Assembly: GCF_900106855.1 (NCBI RefSeq)
Contig: NZ_FNWI01000004.1
Span: 1,488,001-1,552,000, forward strand
Source: Varibaculum massiliense
Lineage (GTDB): Bacteria > Actinomycetota > Actinomycetes > Actinomycetales > Actinomycetaceae
DNA length: 64,000 nucleotides
Direction: 5' to 3'
The position numbers were made by a program, and so were the translations under genes. Positions within the stretch are counted from its first letter, which is position 1. Each line of letters opens with the position of its first letter. The notes below the pieces were generated by a model. The model saw only the letters and a list, made by a program, of their open reading frames with translations, did no database searches and was not told the origin of the DNA. Shown here in pieces: positions 41,362 through 50,904 of the stretch.

Positions 41362-42489
41362 ATGGCGCCAAAAGATAACAGTAAACCTCGGGTATTAGTG
41401 CTGTTCGGGGGAGAATCGGGGGAGCATGGGATTTCTTGTGCGACCGCGGCCGGGGTGGTAGAGGCCATCGACCATGACCGTTTCGAGGTAGTTACCGTTG
41501 GGATTACCCAGCAGGGTCAGTGGGTACCGGTAGATTTTAGTTCCGACCAGTTCCAGATATCCGAGGACGGGGTGGCTAAGGTTCCTGCCGCTAACCGGCA
41601 GTTATTTTTATCCCCCGGAGATGGACATGTGGTGAGCCTGCCCACCCAGTTGGGGTCAGAATTTTCCCTTGCTGATCTAGGCGGTTTCGATGTAGTGTTT
41701 CCGCTTTTGCATGGGCCCTTTGGCGAAGATGGCACTGTGCAGGGGCTGCTAGAAATGATGCATCTGCCCTATGTGGGATGCGGAGTGCTGGCTTCGGCGG
41801 CCGCGATGGACAAACCCACCACCAAGGTGCTTTTGCATGAGGCAAATCTGCCGGCAGGGAAATGGGAAACCGTGACTGCGGGACAGTGGAAACATGACCG
41901 CGCCGGGGTGCTGGAGCGCTTGGCACACCTGGGGTTGCCGGTATTTGTAAAACCAGCACGCGCCGGCTCCTCTCTCGGAATTACTAAGGTGAGTGCCGCA
42001 GCCGATATGGAGGTCGCGATTGCCAAGGCGCAGGCGGTGGATCCTCGGGTAATTGTGGAGCAAGAACTAACTGGTTTCGAGGTAGAGTGTGCGGTATTGC
42101 AAGGAGCCGATGGGCGCCCTCGTACCACCGAGCCGGGGCGGATTGCTATGCGAGATGACGTGGCATTTTATGACTATAAAACCAAGTATTTCGGGGAAGA
42201 TGCCGTCAGTTTAGAGATCCCGGCGAAGATTCCCGAGCATTTAGCCTCTCAGGTGCGCGAGATTGCTGCCAAGGCCTTCGAGACCCTGGGGTGTGAAGGG
42301 CTGGCGCGGGTGGATTTCTTTGTGGATCCGGAAAAGGACTCAGTGGTAATTAACGAGGTGAACACGATGCCTGGGTTTACCCCGTTTTCTATGTACCCCA
42401 AATTATGGGAATATATGGGTATCGGGTATTCCCAGCTTATGGAGGAATTGATCTCCCTAGCGTTGGCGCGTCCGGTGGGGTTGAGATAA
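41362..42489 (+). CDS. ddl: D-alanine--D-alanine ligase
   Basis: This 375-residue ATP-grasp enzyme makes the D-Ala-D-Ala end of peptidoglycan stems. LFGGESGEHGISCATA is the first signature, VVFPLLHGPFGEDGTVQGLLEMMHLPYVGCGV the second. VKPARAGSSLGITKV binds ATP, and RVDFFVDPEKDSVVINEVNTMPGFTPFSMYPKLWEYMG supplies the metal ligands and substrate loop. It follows gpsA by 12 bp with a GAGAGGA ribosome-binding site. Confidence 0.97.
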   Translation: MAPKDNSKPRVLVLFGGESGEHGISCATAAGVVEAIDHDRFEVVTVGITQQGQWVPVDFSSDQFQISEDGVAKVPAANRQLFLSPGDGHVVSLPTQLGSEFSLADLGGFDVVFPLLHGPFGEDGTVQGLLEMMHLPYVGCGVLASAAAMDKPTTKVLLHEANLPAGKWETVTAGQWKHDRAGVLERLAHLGLPVFVKPARAGSSLGITKVSAAADMEVAIAKAQAVDPRVIVEQELTGFEVECAVLQGADGRPRTTEPGRIAMRDDVAFYDYKTKYFGEDAVSLEIPAKIPEHLASQVREIAAKAFETLGCEGLARVDFFVDPEKDSVVINEVNTMPGFTPFSMYPKLWEYMGIGYSQLMEELISLALARPVGLR

Positions 42490-42554
42490 CAAACATCGGA
42501 AAGCGGAGTTCATTTCCTAAGCTAACGAAGGACTAAACAATTAGGGTTGGAGAT

Positions 42555-43469
42555 ATGGCGAAGAAACGCGTGACCTTAGTAACTTGTGCACAGTATCCGA
42601 ATTTATCCGAGGACGAGGCGGGGCTGGTTGAAGAACTGGACGCGCGCGGAGTTGATGCCCGGATTGCAGTTTGGAACGATCCCGAGGTGGATTGGGAAGA
42701 AGCGGGAGTGTGCATAATCCGTTCCGTGCGTGACTATGCCGCTCACCGGGAGGAGTTCGTGCAGTGGGCTCATCAAGTTCCCCGCTTGTTAAACCCGGCA
42801 GATGTGGTCCAATGGGCAACCGATAAACACTACTTGCTCAATCTGCAAGAGCAAGGGGTTCCGGTGATTCCTACTACCTGGTTAGAGCCAGAACAGAATC
42901 TGAATAAACATCAGGTACATACGCGTTTTCCTGCTTTCGGTGAGTTCGTAGTGAAGCCGGCGGTTTCTTCCGGAGGGCGCGAAATGGGGCGCTACGACGC
43001 GAATAACGGGATGGCACGGATGGCAGCAGTAACCCATGCCTACAGCCTGTTACAGGAAGGGCGCTCGGTTATGGTGCAGCGTTACCTGTCGGAAGTTGAT
43101 GAACACGGTGAATACTCCTTGGTCTATATGAACGGAGTTTTATCGCACTCGGTAGAAAAAGCCGCTATGCTCACTAACCCGAATACCACTGAGGTGCAGG
43201 CACAAGAAACAGTTACTGGTAACCGGCAACCAAATTCCGAAGAGTGGATTTTCGGGGAAAAGGTACGATCCGCGATTCATCGCATGATTAAGGATCGCCT
43301 GGGACATGATCAACATCTGCTGTTTTTGCGGATTGATATTGTTCCTGACGGAAAAGGTTCCTATTACCTGATGGAAGTTTCGCCAGTTGACGGATCTCTT
43401 TACCTGCGCACCCGTGAGGACGGTATCGGCACTTTCGCGGACGCGATTTGTAACCGCGTTTTTTGGTAA
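42555..43469 (+). CDS. ATP-grasp protein, glutathione-synthetase/RimK-like
   Basis: This 304-residue protein has a pre-ATP-grasp domain (VTLVTCAQYPNLSEDEAGLVEELDARGV) followed by an ATP-grasp fold. GEFVVKPAVSSGGREMGRYD is the phosphate and lysine segment, MVQRYLSEVDEHGEYSLVYMNG the central strand, and FLRIDIVPDGKGSYYLMEVSPVDGSLYL holds the metal-binding acidic residues. Related proteins ligate a carboxylate to an amine. The substrate is unknown and the neighbours (ddl upstream, tRNA-His downstream) do not fix it. Confidence 0.82.
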   Translation: MAKKRVTLVTCAQYPNLSEDEAGLVEELDARGVDARIAVWNDPEVDWEEAGVCIIRSVRDYAAHREEFVQWAHQVPRLLNPADVVQWATDKHYLLNLQEQGVPVIPTTWLEPEQNLNKHQVHTRFPAFGEFVVKPAVSSGGREMGRYDANNGMARMAAVTHAYSLLQEGRSVMVQRYLSEVDEHGEYSLVYMNGVLSHSVEKAAMLTNPNTTEVQAQETVTGNRQPNSEEWIFGEKVRSAIHRMIKDRLGHDQHLLFLRIDIVPDGKGSYYLMEVSPVDGSLYLRTREDGIGTFADAICNRVFW

Positions 43470-43591
43470 AGCGCGATTCTTACCTGCAAAGATAGTAGGT
43501 GTGAGCGGATACATAGCCCGCAAGCGTCGCAATAATTTCATCTGACGCCCCCGGTTAGATAAAGTGGGTATTCGTCGCTATGCGATAAATG

Positions 43592-43667
43592 GTGGCTGTA
43601 GTTCAGTTGGTAGAACGCCTGGTTGTGGTCCAGGAGGTCGCGGGTTCGAGCCCCGTCAGCCACCCCA
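43592..43667 (+). tRNA. tRNA-His (anticodon GTG)
   Basis: GTGGCTG and CAGCCAC form the acceptor stem, the anticodon arm CCTGG-TTGTGGT-CCAGG places GTG at positions 34-36, and GCGGGTTCGAGCCCCGT is the T arm. The discriminator is C73 and CCA is encoded. A G at 43591 supplies the histidine-specific G-1. Confidence 0.95.
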
Positions 43668-43869
43668 TACGGCAACTGTTTTGCAGTTTGCCGATAGGTG
43701 GTTCAAATGATTCCTTGGGCTTGCGGTGGCAGATAACACACTGTCTGGACAGGGATTTTGTTTGAAAAACGCCGCCGGTATCGACTAGCCTAGTTAGTCG
43801 GTGCTGGTTGTTTGGAAGACCGGCTGGGTTCGGTTTTCCGGACAAAAGAAAATGTACGTGACTAAGGAA

Positions 43870-44190
43870 ATGAGCAGCAAAGTGGTCTACGCGATCGTCA
43901 AGGCGGGCGGACGTCAAGAAAAGGTCTCCGTCGGGGATGTAGTCGTCGTCGACAAGCTGGCGGCAGAAGTTGGCGACACTGTCGATTTCAAGCCAGTGAT
44001 GGTAGTTGACGGTGACAAAGTCACCTCCGACGCCGCTGATCTAGAGAAAATCAAGGTAACGGCAGAGGTCTTAGAACAGACCAAAGGACCGAAGATTCGG
44101 ATTCAGAAGTTCAAGAATAAGACCGGTTATACTCGCCGCATGGGCCACCGCGCAAAGCTGACCCAGGTAAAGATCACTAAGATCGCCTAA
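43870..44190 (+). CDS. rplU: 50S ribosomal protein L21
   Basis: This protein of about 106 residues contains [26 protein letters not shown] and [31 protein letters not shown], the L21 signature that binds 23S rRNA. I start at ATG 43870 ([10 protein letters not shown]), the usual length. In-frame ATG 43852 would add six residues and has a more distant purine run, so the start is uncertain. It heads the rplU-rpmA operon upstream of obg. Confidence 0.95.
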   Translation: MSSKVVYAIVKAGGRQEKVSVGDVVVVDKLAAEVGDTVDFKPVMVVDGDKVTSDAADLEKIKVTAEVLEQTKGPKIRIQKFKNKTGYTRRMGHRAKLTQVKITKIA

Positions 44191-44214
44191 CCTCAGGCAA
44201 GAAAGGAAAAGAAA

Positions 44215-44466
44215 ATGGCACATAAGAAAGGGCTAGGTTCCTCTTCTAACGGCCGTGACTCTAACCCGCAGTACCTGGGAATCAAGCGTTACGGTGGAGA
44301 AAGCGTAAACGCCGGAGAAATCCTGGTTCGTCAACGGGGCAGCAAATACCACCCGGGAATGAACGTGGGGATGGGTAAGGATGACACCCTCTTTGCTCTG
44401 ACCGCCGGGTCGGTTGAATTTGGTCGCCGGCGCGGTCGTAAAGTCGTAAACGTAGTTTCGGCTTAA
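44215..44466 (+). CDS. rpmA: 50S ribosomal protein L27
   Basis: This 83-residue protein begins [22 protein letters not shown], the flexible tail near the peptidyl-transferase centre, and continues [22 protein letters not shown]. It lacks the N-terminal extension that is cleaved in Firmicutes. AAGAAAGGAAA precedes the ATG, 24 bp after rplU. Confidence 0.97.
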   Translation: MAHKKGLGSSSNGRDSNPQYLGIKRYGGESVNAGEILVRQRGSKYHPGMNVGMGKDDTLFALTAGSVEFGRRRGRKVVNVVSA

Positions 44467-44488
44467 CGCAAAGCTAATAGCTTAGAGG

Positions 44489-44515
44489 TAGCGGGGTCGC
44501 TTAGCGACCCCGCTA
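44489..44515 (+). terminator. Intrinsic terminator after rpmA
   Basis: TAGCGGGGTCGC (44489-44500) pairs with GCGACCCCGCTA (44504-44515) over a three-base loop, 22 bp after the rpmA stop. It probably separates the ribosomal-protein genes from obg. Confidence 0.85.
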
Positions 44516-44578
44516 CACTTATATAGCAACAGGTGGGCAGCTGATAATGGCTTTCAGCTTGGGCGCTAAGGAGTAATC

Positions 44579-46099
44579 ATGGCCAGTTTTGTAGATCGAG
44601 TAAAAATCGATGTTACCGCCGGTAATGGCGGAAACGGCTGCGTCAGCGTCAGGCGCGAGAAATACAAGCCGCTGGGCGGTCCCGATGGGGGAGACGGGGG
44701 ACGCGGCGGCAGCGTGTTCCTAGAAGTAGATCCCCAGTCCCACACTTTGCTCGATTATCACCACCTGCCGCATCTTAAAGCCACCAACGGCACTCCCGGA
44801 ATGGGGGACAACCGTGAGGGAGCGAACGGCGAAGACCTGGTATTGCGGGTTCCGCCTGGGACGGTGGTTAAGGCTGAAGATGGCGAAATCCTCGCCGACC
44901 TGCAAGGAGTAGGTTCGCGTCTAGAGGTTGCGCGCGGGGGAACTGGCGGTAAAGGTAACGCGGCGCTGGCTACCCGCAAACGTAAAGCCCCTGGCTTTGC
45001 CCTTTTAGGTGAGGAAGGAGAATCTCGCGTTCTCATCCTAGAGCTTAAGTCTGTCGCTGATGTGGGGCTGGTTGGGTTCCCGTCCTCTGGCAAGTCTTCC
45101 CTGATCGGAGCGATTTCCGAGGCAAAACCGAAGATTGCGGATTACCCGTTCACTACCCTGGTTCCGAATCTGGGGGTAGTACAGGCAGGTGATGAGCGAT
45201 TCACGGTGGCGGATGTGCCAGGTCTGATTCCGGGAGCCTCCCAAGGGAAAGGGTTAGGGCTGGATTTTCTTCGCCATATTGAACGCTGCGCGGTGCTTGC
45301 CCACGTGGTGGATTGTGCAAATATGGAGGCTGACCGCAACCCAGTCGATGATATTAAAGCCCTGGAAACTGAGCTGGCAGCCTACGAAAGTGACCTAGAC
45401 GAAGTCTCCGGCTATATTCCTTTAGCTGAGCGTCCCCGGGTAATCATCCTCAACAAAATGGATATCCCCGACGCCCCCGAAATGGTAAAACTGCAGGCAA
45501 AACAGCTCGCAGAGTTCGGGTGGCCGATGTATGCGGTCTCTGCGGTCAGTGGGCGCGGCCTGGAAGCCTTAGTGTTTGCCCTGGCAGAGATGGTTATGGA
45601 GCTGCGTGAACAAGAGCCAGAAACCGAAGCTCAACCCTTGCAGGTACTGCGACCTCCAGCCGTAGGAGGAACCGGGTTTACGGTCACCGTCCAAAAGACT
45701 GGGCAAGGACCGGTGTATCAAGTGCGGGGAGAAAAACCGGAACGCTGGGTTAAGCAGACCGATTTTGCCAATGATGAGGCGATCGGGTTCCTCGCGGATC
45801 GACTTTACACCCTGGGGGTAGAAACCGAATTGACAAAACTCGGTGCTACCAGTGGGGATACCGTGGTGATTGGCCCAATGGAAGGTGGAGTAATCTTTGA
45901 TTTCGAGCCTTTACAGTCGGCTGGGGCTGAACTATTGGGGGCGCGGGGACAAGATCTACGTCTAGCGGGATCCACGCGGCGCACTAACCAGGAAAGGCGC
46001 GAGCAATACCACCAAATGATGGATGGGAAAGAGGCGGCGCGCCAGAATCTGCAGGCGGAAGCGGAGGCTGGATTATGGACGGATCCTTCTGCAGATTAA
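44579..46099 (+). CDS. obgE: GTPase Obg/CgtA
   Basis: This 506-residue GTPase takes part in 50S assembly and stress control. The glycine-rich Obg fold occupies about 1-160 ([34 protein letters not shown]). The G domain follows, with [13 protein letters not shown] (G1), [12 protein letters not shown] (G2), [12 protein letters not shown] (G3), NKMD (G4) and an SAVSG G5 site. The C-terminal OCT domain at about 365-445 ([31 protein letters not shown]) is usual in Gram-positives. Confidence 0.97.
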   Translation: MASFVDRVKIDVTAGNGGNGCVSVRREKYKPLGGPDGGDGGRGGSVFLEVDPQSHTLLDYHHLPHLKATNGTPGMGDNREGANGEDLVLRVPPGTVVKAEDGEILADLQGVGSRLEVARGGTGGKGNAALATRKRKAPGFALLGEEGESRVLILELKSVADVGLVGFPSSGKSSLIGAISEAKPKIADYPFTTLVPNLGVVQAGDERFTVADVPGLIPGASQGKGLGLDFLRHIERCAVLAHVVDCANMEADRNPVDDIKALETELAAYESDLDEVSGYIPLAERPRVIILNKMDIPDAPEMVKLQAKQLAEFGWPMYAVSAVSGRGLEALVFALAEMVMELREQEPETEAQPLQVLRPPAVGGTGFTVTVQKTGQGPVYQVRGEKPERWVKQTDFANDEAIGFLADRLYTLGVETELTKLGATSGDTVVIGPMEGGVIFDFEPLQSAGAELLGARGQDLRLAGSTRRTNQERREQYHQMMDGKEAARQNLQAEAEAGLWTDPSAD

Positions 46100-46243
46100 G
46101 CGGCATCTTTCCCCAGGCAGCTGTTTTGCAGACAATATCTATACATAAGTCAGGAAGCGAGGTAATGGATATTAACACTCGCTCACCTTTGCTAAGATTG
46201 GAACAACCGGCGTAGCAGGCAAGCTGGCAAAAAGGGGAACTCA

Positions 46244-46861
46244 ATGACGGTAGGCGTCGGCGTCGACGGCAGGCGCATCGGGGTAATGGGGGGAACCTTC
46301 GACCCTATTCATAATGGTCACTTGGTGGCCGCTTCCGAGGTGCAACACCGCTACGGCCTGGATGAAGTAATTTTTGTGCCCACTGCTACCCAACCATTCA
46401 AGAGGGGGCGGCGGGTAACCATCCCGGAGCACCGTTATTTAATGACTTCTATTGCCACCGCTTCCAACCCGCGTTTTACGGTTTCCCGGGTGGATATTGA
46501 ACGCGGGGAAACTACCTACACGGTGGATACCTTACGTGACTTGAAACGAGAAAGACCGGGCTGTCACCTATTTTTTATTACCGGTGCCGATGCTTTGCGA
46601 CAAATCATGGATTGGAAAAACGCTGAGGAACTGTTCCAGTTGGCGCGATTTGTGGGGGTAACCCGCCCCGGTCACCGCTGGGGAAACACTGATAAGTTAC
46701 CTGCTGAACGGGTATCACTGTTAGAGGTGCCCGCGATGGCAATTTCTTCTACCGATATTCGGCAGCGGGTGGCCTCCGAGGCTCCAATCTGGTATTTAAC
46801 TCCAGATGGGGTGGTGCAATATATTGCGAAATACGGTCTTTATCGAGAGGATGGCAAGTAA
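46244..46861 (+). CDS. nadD: Nicotinate-nucleotide adenylyltransferase
   Basis: This 205-residue nucleotidyltransferase makes deamido-NAD in NAD synthesis. [22 protein letters not shown] contains the HxGH motif, [12 protein letters not shown] binds nicotinate nucleotide and [10 protein letters not shown] is the ISSTxIR motif. AAGGGGA precedes the ATG. TTAACA (about 46171) and TAAGAT (about 46192) in the 144-bp upstream gap may be its promoter. Its TAA overlaps the ATG of the next gene, indicating translational coupling. Confidence 0.95.
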   Translation: MTVGVGVDGRRIGVMGGTFDPIHNGHLVAASEVQHRYGLDEVIFVPTATQPFKRGRRVTIPEHRYLMTSIATASNPRFTVSRVDIERGETTYTVDTLRDLKRERPGCHLFFITGADALRQIMDWKNAEELFQLARFVGVTRPGHRWGNTDKLPAERVSLLEVPAMAISSTDIRQRVASEAPIWYLTPDGVVQYIAKYGLYREDGK

Positions 46862-49371
46862 TGAGTGAGTCAGACTTTCCCTCCCGCGCCCTAGAGCAGC
46901 AGGCGTATTCGCCGATTTCTAAATACGGGCAGATTTCCATTGCCGAGCAACTGGCGCGCCTGGAGGAGATTCGCACCGGAGGGCATCGCCCGAGCTATCG
47001 ACCGGAGGCGCCTTCCCCGGAATCACAATGGGGACAAATCCAAGAGGGGTTTAGCCAGGTAGAGAGCGATTTATCATGGCAGTTGCGGCAGATTCCCCCG
47101 GATGAACCCCGCCATCCCCAGCGTCCCCTCAGTCCTGACCAGGATGGACGTAGCTGGGTGCAGGAGTACCGCGACAAACAGCGGATGCGTAAAGTCGCGC
47201 AGGAGGCGCGGGCACAAGCCGAGGCAGATTTGCAGCGACTGCTGAAAGAGCGCGAGGAAGCACAGGCGCGGGCGCAAGAACAGGAACGTTTGGCCGCTGA
47301 GGCAGCGGAGCGTTTGCGTAAGTTAGAGGAGGCCGAGCAAGAGACACTGCGCACTGCCGCCCGAAATCAGCAACGCCGCGAACAGCGAGTTTTAGATGCT
47401 CAGGTGGAGGCAGCAAAAAGCGAAGCCGAAAAAATGGCGGAGCTGCTGGAATCTTTCCAAAATCCTCAGGTTGCCCCGAGTAAACCCGATGTAACCGAGC
47501 GCCCGGCGGCGGCAGAGCCCGCGGTTCCGATTGCGCACGCGCCCGCTTATGAGCAGGTCGCGGTGAAACCGGCTGTAGCGCCTACCGCGCCGGCGGTAGC
47601 TGAGAGAGTGGCTCCGCAAGCGCCAACCACGCCAACACCCGCCCTACCGCAGTCCCTACCGCAGGTATCTACATCTCCGGCGCCACTACCTGCAGTTTCC
47701 AGGCAAAGCTCCCAGGGTGTCCCGCAGGTACAGCCAGTTTCGGGACAGCCGCGAACCTCTTCCCGTATTTTTGCTGATCCGCACGGTGCTACGGGTCTGA
47801 AACCAACTTCTAAGCCTGCTGCTAGCAGCTTTGCGCAATCAGATGCGGCAGTTGGAGGCAAGCTCGATGGTGACTCGACACAACCGATTAAAGTAAGTCC
47901 GATTGATTCTTTAGCCGATGCTGCTGATGATCGCGCTTTGGCAGATCAACTAGCCTTAGCCTCGGGGGCAAGGCCGGTATCGCCACCGGCTTTCATGCCG
48001 GCACCGGCTACCGCTGCTCCCCGTAAACCCGCTCCCAGTACCCTGCCTGCGCGGTACGAGGCGCCAGCCGCGCACTCTTCCCAGCAACGGGGTGGCACTC
48101 CCCAATATCCTGCCGGTTCGGCGACCACTGTTCAGCGTCTACAGCAACCAGCTAATGTAACTACCCAGGTCAACGCCCCTGCCGGAATGGAGATTAAAGG
48201 TGAAAGTGCAGGGGGTGCTCCTGTAAGCATAGCTGCAGCAGGAGCTGGGTCTGCCGCCGAGTTATTCCAGCAGGCTTTGGCACAAACTCGTTTGGGCGGG
48301 GCAAATACTGCCATCCCTGCGGATACTGCTACAGCGATTGCCGCGAACTTGACGGCTCCGGTACCGGCTCTCCAAGCAGCACCCTCACCGACAGTAGCCG
48401 CCACGGCAGCGCGGGTATCATCAGCTCAGTTGTCGGGAGCTTCCTTAGCGCCGCGCACCGGCAGTTTGGCGGGGCAAAGTGGCAACCAGGTTTCCCCCCG
48501 TCCGGCTCCTGCCCCTCCGGCTACAAGTATGCGACAGGCACCGGAGGCTACCTTTCCCCCTGCTGCCGCGCAATCAGCCTCGATAGTGCAACCGGCTTCT
48601 GCGCAGATTCCGGTTGTAGGGCAGGCAACACCGTTAACTCAAAGCACTATAGCTGTGGCTCCTACCTCCGGGCAGCCGGTTCCCACGGTTCAGCCCGCGG
48701 TTACCGCCAAACCTGCTGCTCCCGTACAACCACAGCATCCTGCGCCTTCTCCACTAGCAGCTCCTGCCGGAAGCCAGGGGCTGCAAATGAATCCGATGGC
48801 TGTACCTGCCGTGGCTCCGGCGTCTATTATTGAGGCTCCTGCAAGCCCGGCACCTGTAGGGGCTGCCCCGGCTGCAACCGCACCTACTGGTGGGCAGCTG
48901 GCGCCCGCTCCTTCGGCAGCTCCGGAGGCTGTGGCTCCGGCGGTTACAGCGCTTACAGCACCCGCATCGGAAACTGTACCCGCGCAGGTAGCAACTCCAG
49001 CGCCAGTAACTACAGAGGCGCCCTCGGGAAGTGAAAGGAGCGCTTCGCCAGCTACCTCCGACAGCGAGGAGCCTGCTGGGGAGGAAAAAACCCGGTGGTG
49101 GCAGCGGAAGCGAAAAGCAAAAAAAGCTGAGGCCCCGGAGCAGGAGGACACTCGCTACGGGGCATCGCTAGAATCCCCTGAAGACCAGGGCGAGGAAGAA
49201 CCGCTAACGTTTATCCAGACCTTCTTGCGTTGGACGTTACGGTTGTCAATCTTGCTGATTATCGCTTTGGGAATGGTGCTGACCATGGATCGTCCGGTTA
49301 TTTCTCAGACAATGGGGCAGGATATGGTGCAACCCGGTATCGTAGATGGGGTAAGCGTTTTACAGATATAG
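46861..49371 (+). CDS. Large Pro/Ala-rich protein with coiled coil and one C-terminal membrane helix
   Basis: I do not recognise a function for this 836-residue protein. Residues about 95-200 form a charged coiled coil (RKVAQEARAQAEADLQRLLK and onward). Residues about 210-740 are low-complexity Pro/Ala/Thr/Val/Gln, probably disordered. A basic patch (RWWQRKRKAKK) lies near 755-765, followed by a single membrane helix near 797-816 (LSILLIIALGMVLTM) and a short C-terminal tail. The likely topology is a large cytoplasmic part anchored by its C-terminus. It sits between nadD and rsfS, coupled to nadD by a one-base overlap. A scaffold or envelope role is speculation. Confidence 0.75.
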   Translation: MSESDFPSRALEQQAYSPISKYGQISIAEQLARLEEIRTGGHRPSYRPEAPSPESQWGQIQEGFSQVESDLSWQLRQIPPDEPRHPQRPLSPDQDGRSWVQEYRDKQRMRKVAQEARAQAEADLQRLLKEREEAQARAQEQERLAAEAAERLRKLEEAEQETLRTAARNQQRREQRVLDAQVEAAKSEAEKMAELLESFQNPQVAPSKPDVTERPAAAEPAVPIAHAPAYEQVAVKPAVAPTAPAVAERVAPQAPTTPTPALPQSLPQVSTSPAPLPAVSRQSSQGVPQVQPVSGQPRTSSRIFADPHGATGLKPTSKPAASSFAQSDAAVGGKLDGDSTQPIKVSPIDSLADAADDRALADQLALASGARPVSPPAFMPAPATAAPRKPAPSTLPARYEAPAAHSSQQRGGTPQYPAGSATTVQRLQQPANVTTQVNAPAGMEIKGESAGGAPVSIAAAGAGSAAELFQQALAQTRLGGANTAIPADTATAIAANLTAPVPALQAAPSPTVAATAARVSSAQLSGASLAPRTGSLAGQSGNQVSPRPAPAPPATSMRQAPEATFPPAAAQSASIVQPASAQIPVVGQATPLTQSTIAVAPTSGQPVPTVQPAVTAKPAAPVQPQHPAPSPLAAPAGSQGLQMNPMAVPAVAPASIIEAPASPAPVGAAPAATAPTGGQLAPAPSAAPEAVAPAVTALTAPASETVPAQVATPAPVTTEAPSGSERSASPATSDSEEPAGEEKTRWWQRKRKAKKAEAPEQEDTRYGASLESPEDQGEEEPLTFIQTFLRWTLRLSILLIIALGMVLTMDRPVISQTMGQDMVQPGIVDGVSVLQI

Positions 49372-49380
49372 GAGTTCTTC

Positions 49381-49824
49381 TTGGTCGATAAGCCTGACCC
49401 ACGCAAACTAGCAGAGATAGCCGCCAAGGCTGCCGCCAGCAAGCTGGCAACTGATGTGGTGGCGATTGATGTTCACGAGCAAACCATCATTACTGATATT
49501 TTTGTGATCTGCTCTGGGGATAATCCGCGGCAAGTGCGGGCAATCATGAACGAGATTGACCATGCCTGTCACGATTGCGGTGCCGACCCGCTGACCATCG
49601 AGGGCAATGACGAGTTTCGCTGGGTGCTAATGGAACTGCCGGGGGTAATTGTTCATATTTTCCTAGCTGAAGAGCGAGAATACTATGGTCTGGAACGTCT
49701 ATGGAATGACTGCCCACGCATAGATTTACCAGATTTGGAGGAGGCCGCTCAGGTGGGGAGGGCGCAGGCGCAATCTCCGGACGCGCAGCAGGACGCTGAA
49801 AATATGATTGTTAGTTTAGAGTAG
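49381..49824 (+). CDS. rsfS: Ribosome silencing factor RsfS
   Basis: This 147-residue RsfS/YbeB/Iojap-family protein blocks joining of ribosomal subunits during starvation by binding L14. KLATDVVAIDVHEQTIITDIFVICSGDN is the N-terminal signature and GVIVHIFLAEEREYYGLERLW the conserved C-terminal segment. It starts at TTG 49381, six bases after AGGAG, nine bases beyond the previous stop. The linkage nadD-unknown-rsfS-phosphatase is typical of actinobacteria. Confidence 0.94.
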   Translation: MVDKPDPRKLAEIAAKAAASKLATDVVAIDVHEQTIITDIFVICSGDNPRQVRAIMNEIDHACHDCGADPLTIEGNDEFRWVLMELPGVIVHIFLAEEREYYGLERLWNDCPRIDLPDLEEAAQVGRAQAQSPDAQQDAENMIVSLE

Positions 49825-49831
49825 GCGATTC

Positions 49832-50476
49832 ATGGCTACTAAGATTGTTTTTTGGCGACACGGTCAAACCGACTATAACCTGCAAGGACGGGTGCAAGGA
49901 CAGGTTGATATTCCTCTTAATGAGGCGGGTGTCGCCCAAGCTGAGGCGGCGGCGAAAGAACTGGTGAAAATGAATCCGCAGCGGATTATCTGTTCGGATT
50001 TGCGACGCGCTCAGGCAACTGCCCAGGCGCTGGCTAATATATGTGGCCAGGAGGTTGAACCGCTGCCCGATGAACGGTTACGAGAACGGGCATTCGGAGA
50101 TTTCGAGGGATTGTCCGCGAAAGAATTAAAGGCACGTTTTGCGCCGCGTTATGAGGAGTGGCGAGCTACCGGAGAATGCCCGGTGGCGGGAGTAGAGTCG
50201 CGTGCGGAAGTGGGCTCGCGGGTCGCTAAATGCGTGCTTGAATATTTTGAGCAGGTTGAAGGCACGTTAGTGGTGGTTTCCCACGGTTCGGCGCTTACCC
50301 AAGGGCTGGTGAAGATTCTGGGATTGGATCCAGTTGCCTGGCAAGGGTTGCGCGGTTTAGATAACTGCCACTGGTCTACGTTGATTCCTTATTCGCGTGA
50401 ACCCGGATGGCGTTTGGTCTCCCATAATCTCGGGGTGGCGGATCCTGCTGGTGCGGCGCTGCCTTCCCTGGCTTAA
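49832..50476 (+). CDS. Histidine phosphatase family protein (phosphoglycerate-mutase-like)
   Basis: This 214-residue protein has the RHG catalytic motif WRHGQTDYNLQGRVQGQVDIPLN, LRRAQATAQALA, RLRERAFGDFEGL with the second active-site region, and VVVSHGSALTQGLVKILG with the second catalytic His. It is a phosphatase of small metabolites or phosphoproteins; the substrate cannot be assigned. It follows rsfS by 7 bp and ends the operon. Confidence 0.9.
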   Translation: MATKIVFWRHGQTDYNLQGRVQGQVDIPLNEAGVAQAEAAAKELVKMNPQRIICSDLRRAQATAQALANICGQEVEPLPDERLRERAFGDFEGLSAKELKARFAPRYEEWRATGECPVAGVESRAEVGSRVAKCVLEYFEQVEGTLVVVSHGSALTQGLVKILGLDPVAWQGLRGLDNCHWSTLIPYSREPGWRLVSHNLGVADPAGAALPSLA

Positions 50477-50612
50477 TCACTTTTGGGGTGGTTTACGCTG
50501 GTTCGGGGTGGGTATGTCGCAATACACAGGCTAAAGATTTGAAGTTGAGGCACCCGGTTAGTTAGAGTTATTTGGTGCCTACCGAGCAGCATTGCGAAGG
50601 TAGAAATAGCTT

Positions 50613-50685
50613 GGGGCTATAGCGCAGTTGGTAGCGCGCTTCCATGGCATGGAAGAGGTCGCGGGTTCGATTCCCGCTAGCTCCA
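50613..50685 (+). tRNA. tRNA-Ala (anticodon GGC)
   Basis: GGGGCTA and TAGCTCC form the acceptor stem with A73. CTTCC-ATGGCAT-GGAAG gives anticodon GGC, and GCGGGTTCGATTCCCGC is the T arm. CCA is not encoded. The last 18 bases of the gene plus two more recur at 55326-55345, marking it as an integration target. Confidence 0.95.
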
Positions 50686-50687
50686 CT
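50668..50687 (+). repeat. Direct repeat copy 1 (tRNA-Ala 3' end, attL-like)
   Basis: The 20 bases CGATTCCCGCTAGCTCCACT cover the 3' half of the T arm and the acceptor strand of tRNA-Ala. They are repeated exactly at 55326-55345, same orientation, 4.66 kb downstream. This pattern is the usual footprint of an element integrated at a tRNA 3' end. Confidence 0.8.
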
Positions 50688-50799
50688 ACGAGCACACTGA
50701 GTTGATACAATTTCGCAAAACTAGGGTTTTGCGCAAAGGTGCGCGCAAAATTTGAAAACGCGCGCAAAATCTAAAGCTCCTGCTCGCAGACGTAAAAAT

Positions 50800-50835
50800 A
50801 GGGCTGACTACCTGAACGGTGGTCAGCCCTTTTGT
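50800..50835 (+). terminator. Intrinsic terminator after tRNA-Ala
   Basis: AGGGCTGAC (from 50800) pairs with GTCAGCCCT, extended by ACC/GGT after one mismatch, around a five-base loop and followed by TTTGTTTT. It ends the tRNA-Ala transcript and insulates the ABC transporter. Confidence 0.85.
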
Positions 50836-50870
50836 TTTGGGTATTAACCCAGAATCCGTCTGTCGCACAG

Positions 50871-50904
50871 TTGGCGATTGGGGGGGGGCTGTTAGTCTTT
50901 ACTC
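50871..50904 (+). promoter_or_regulatory. Leaderless promoter with G9 tract in the spacer
   Basis: TTGGCG (50871-50876) and TAGTCT (50893-50898) are 16 bp apart, and the expected start point coincides with the ATG at 50905. Nine consecutive G (50880-50888) fill most of the spacer. There is no ribosome-binding site before the ATG, in keeping with a leaderless mRNA. Gain or loss of G would change promoter spacing. Confidence 0.55.

Noticed and set aside
50741-50770. GCGCGCAAAAT repeated with 19-bp period after tRNA-Ala
   Set aside because: Two copies only, in a transcribed tail before the terminator; no clear role.
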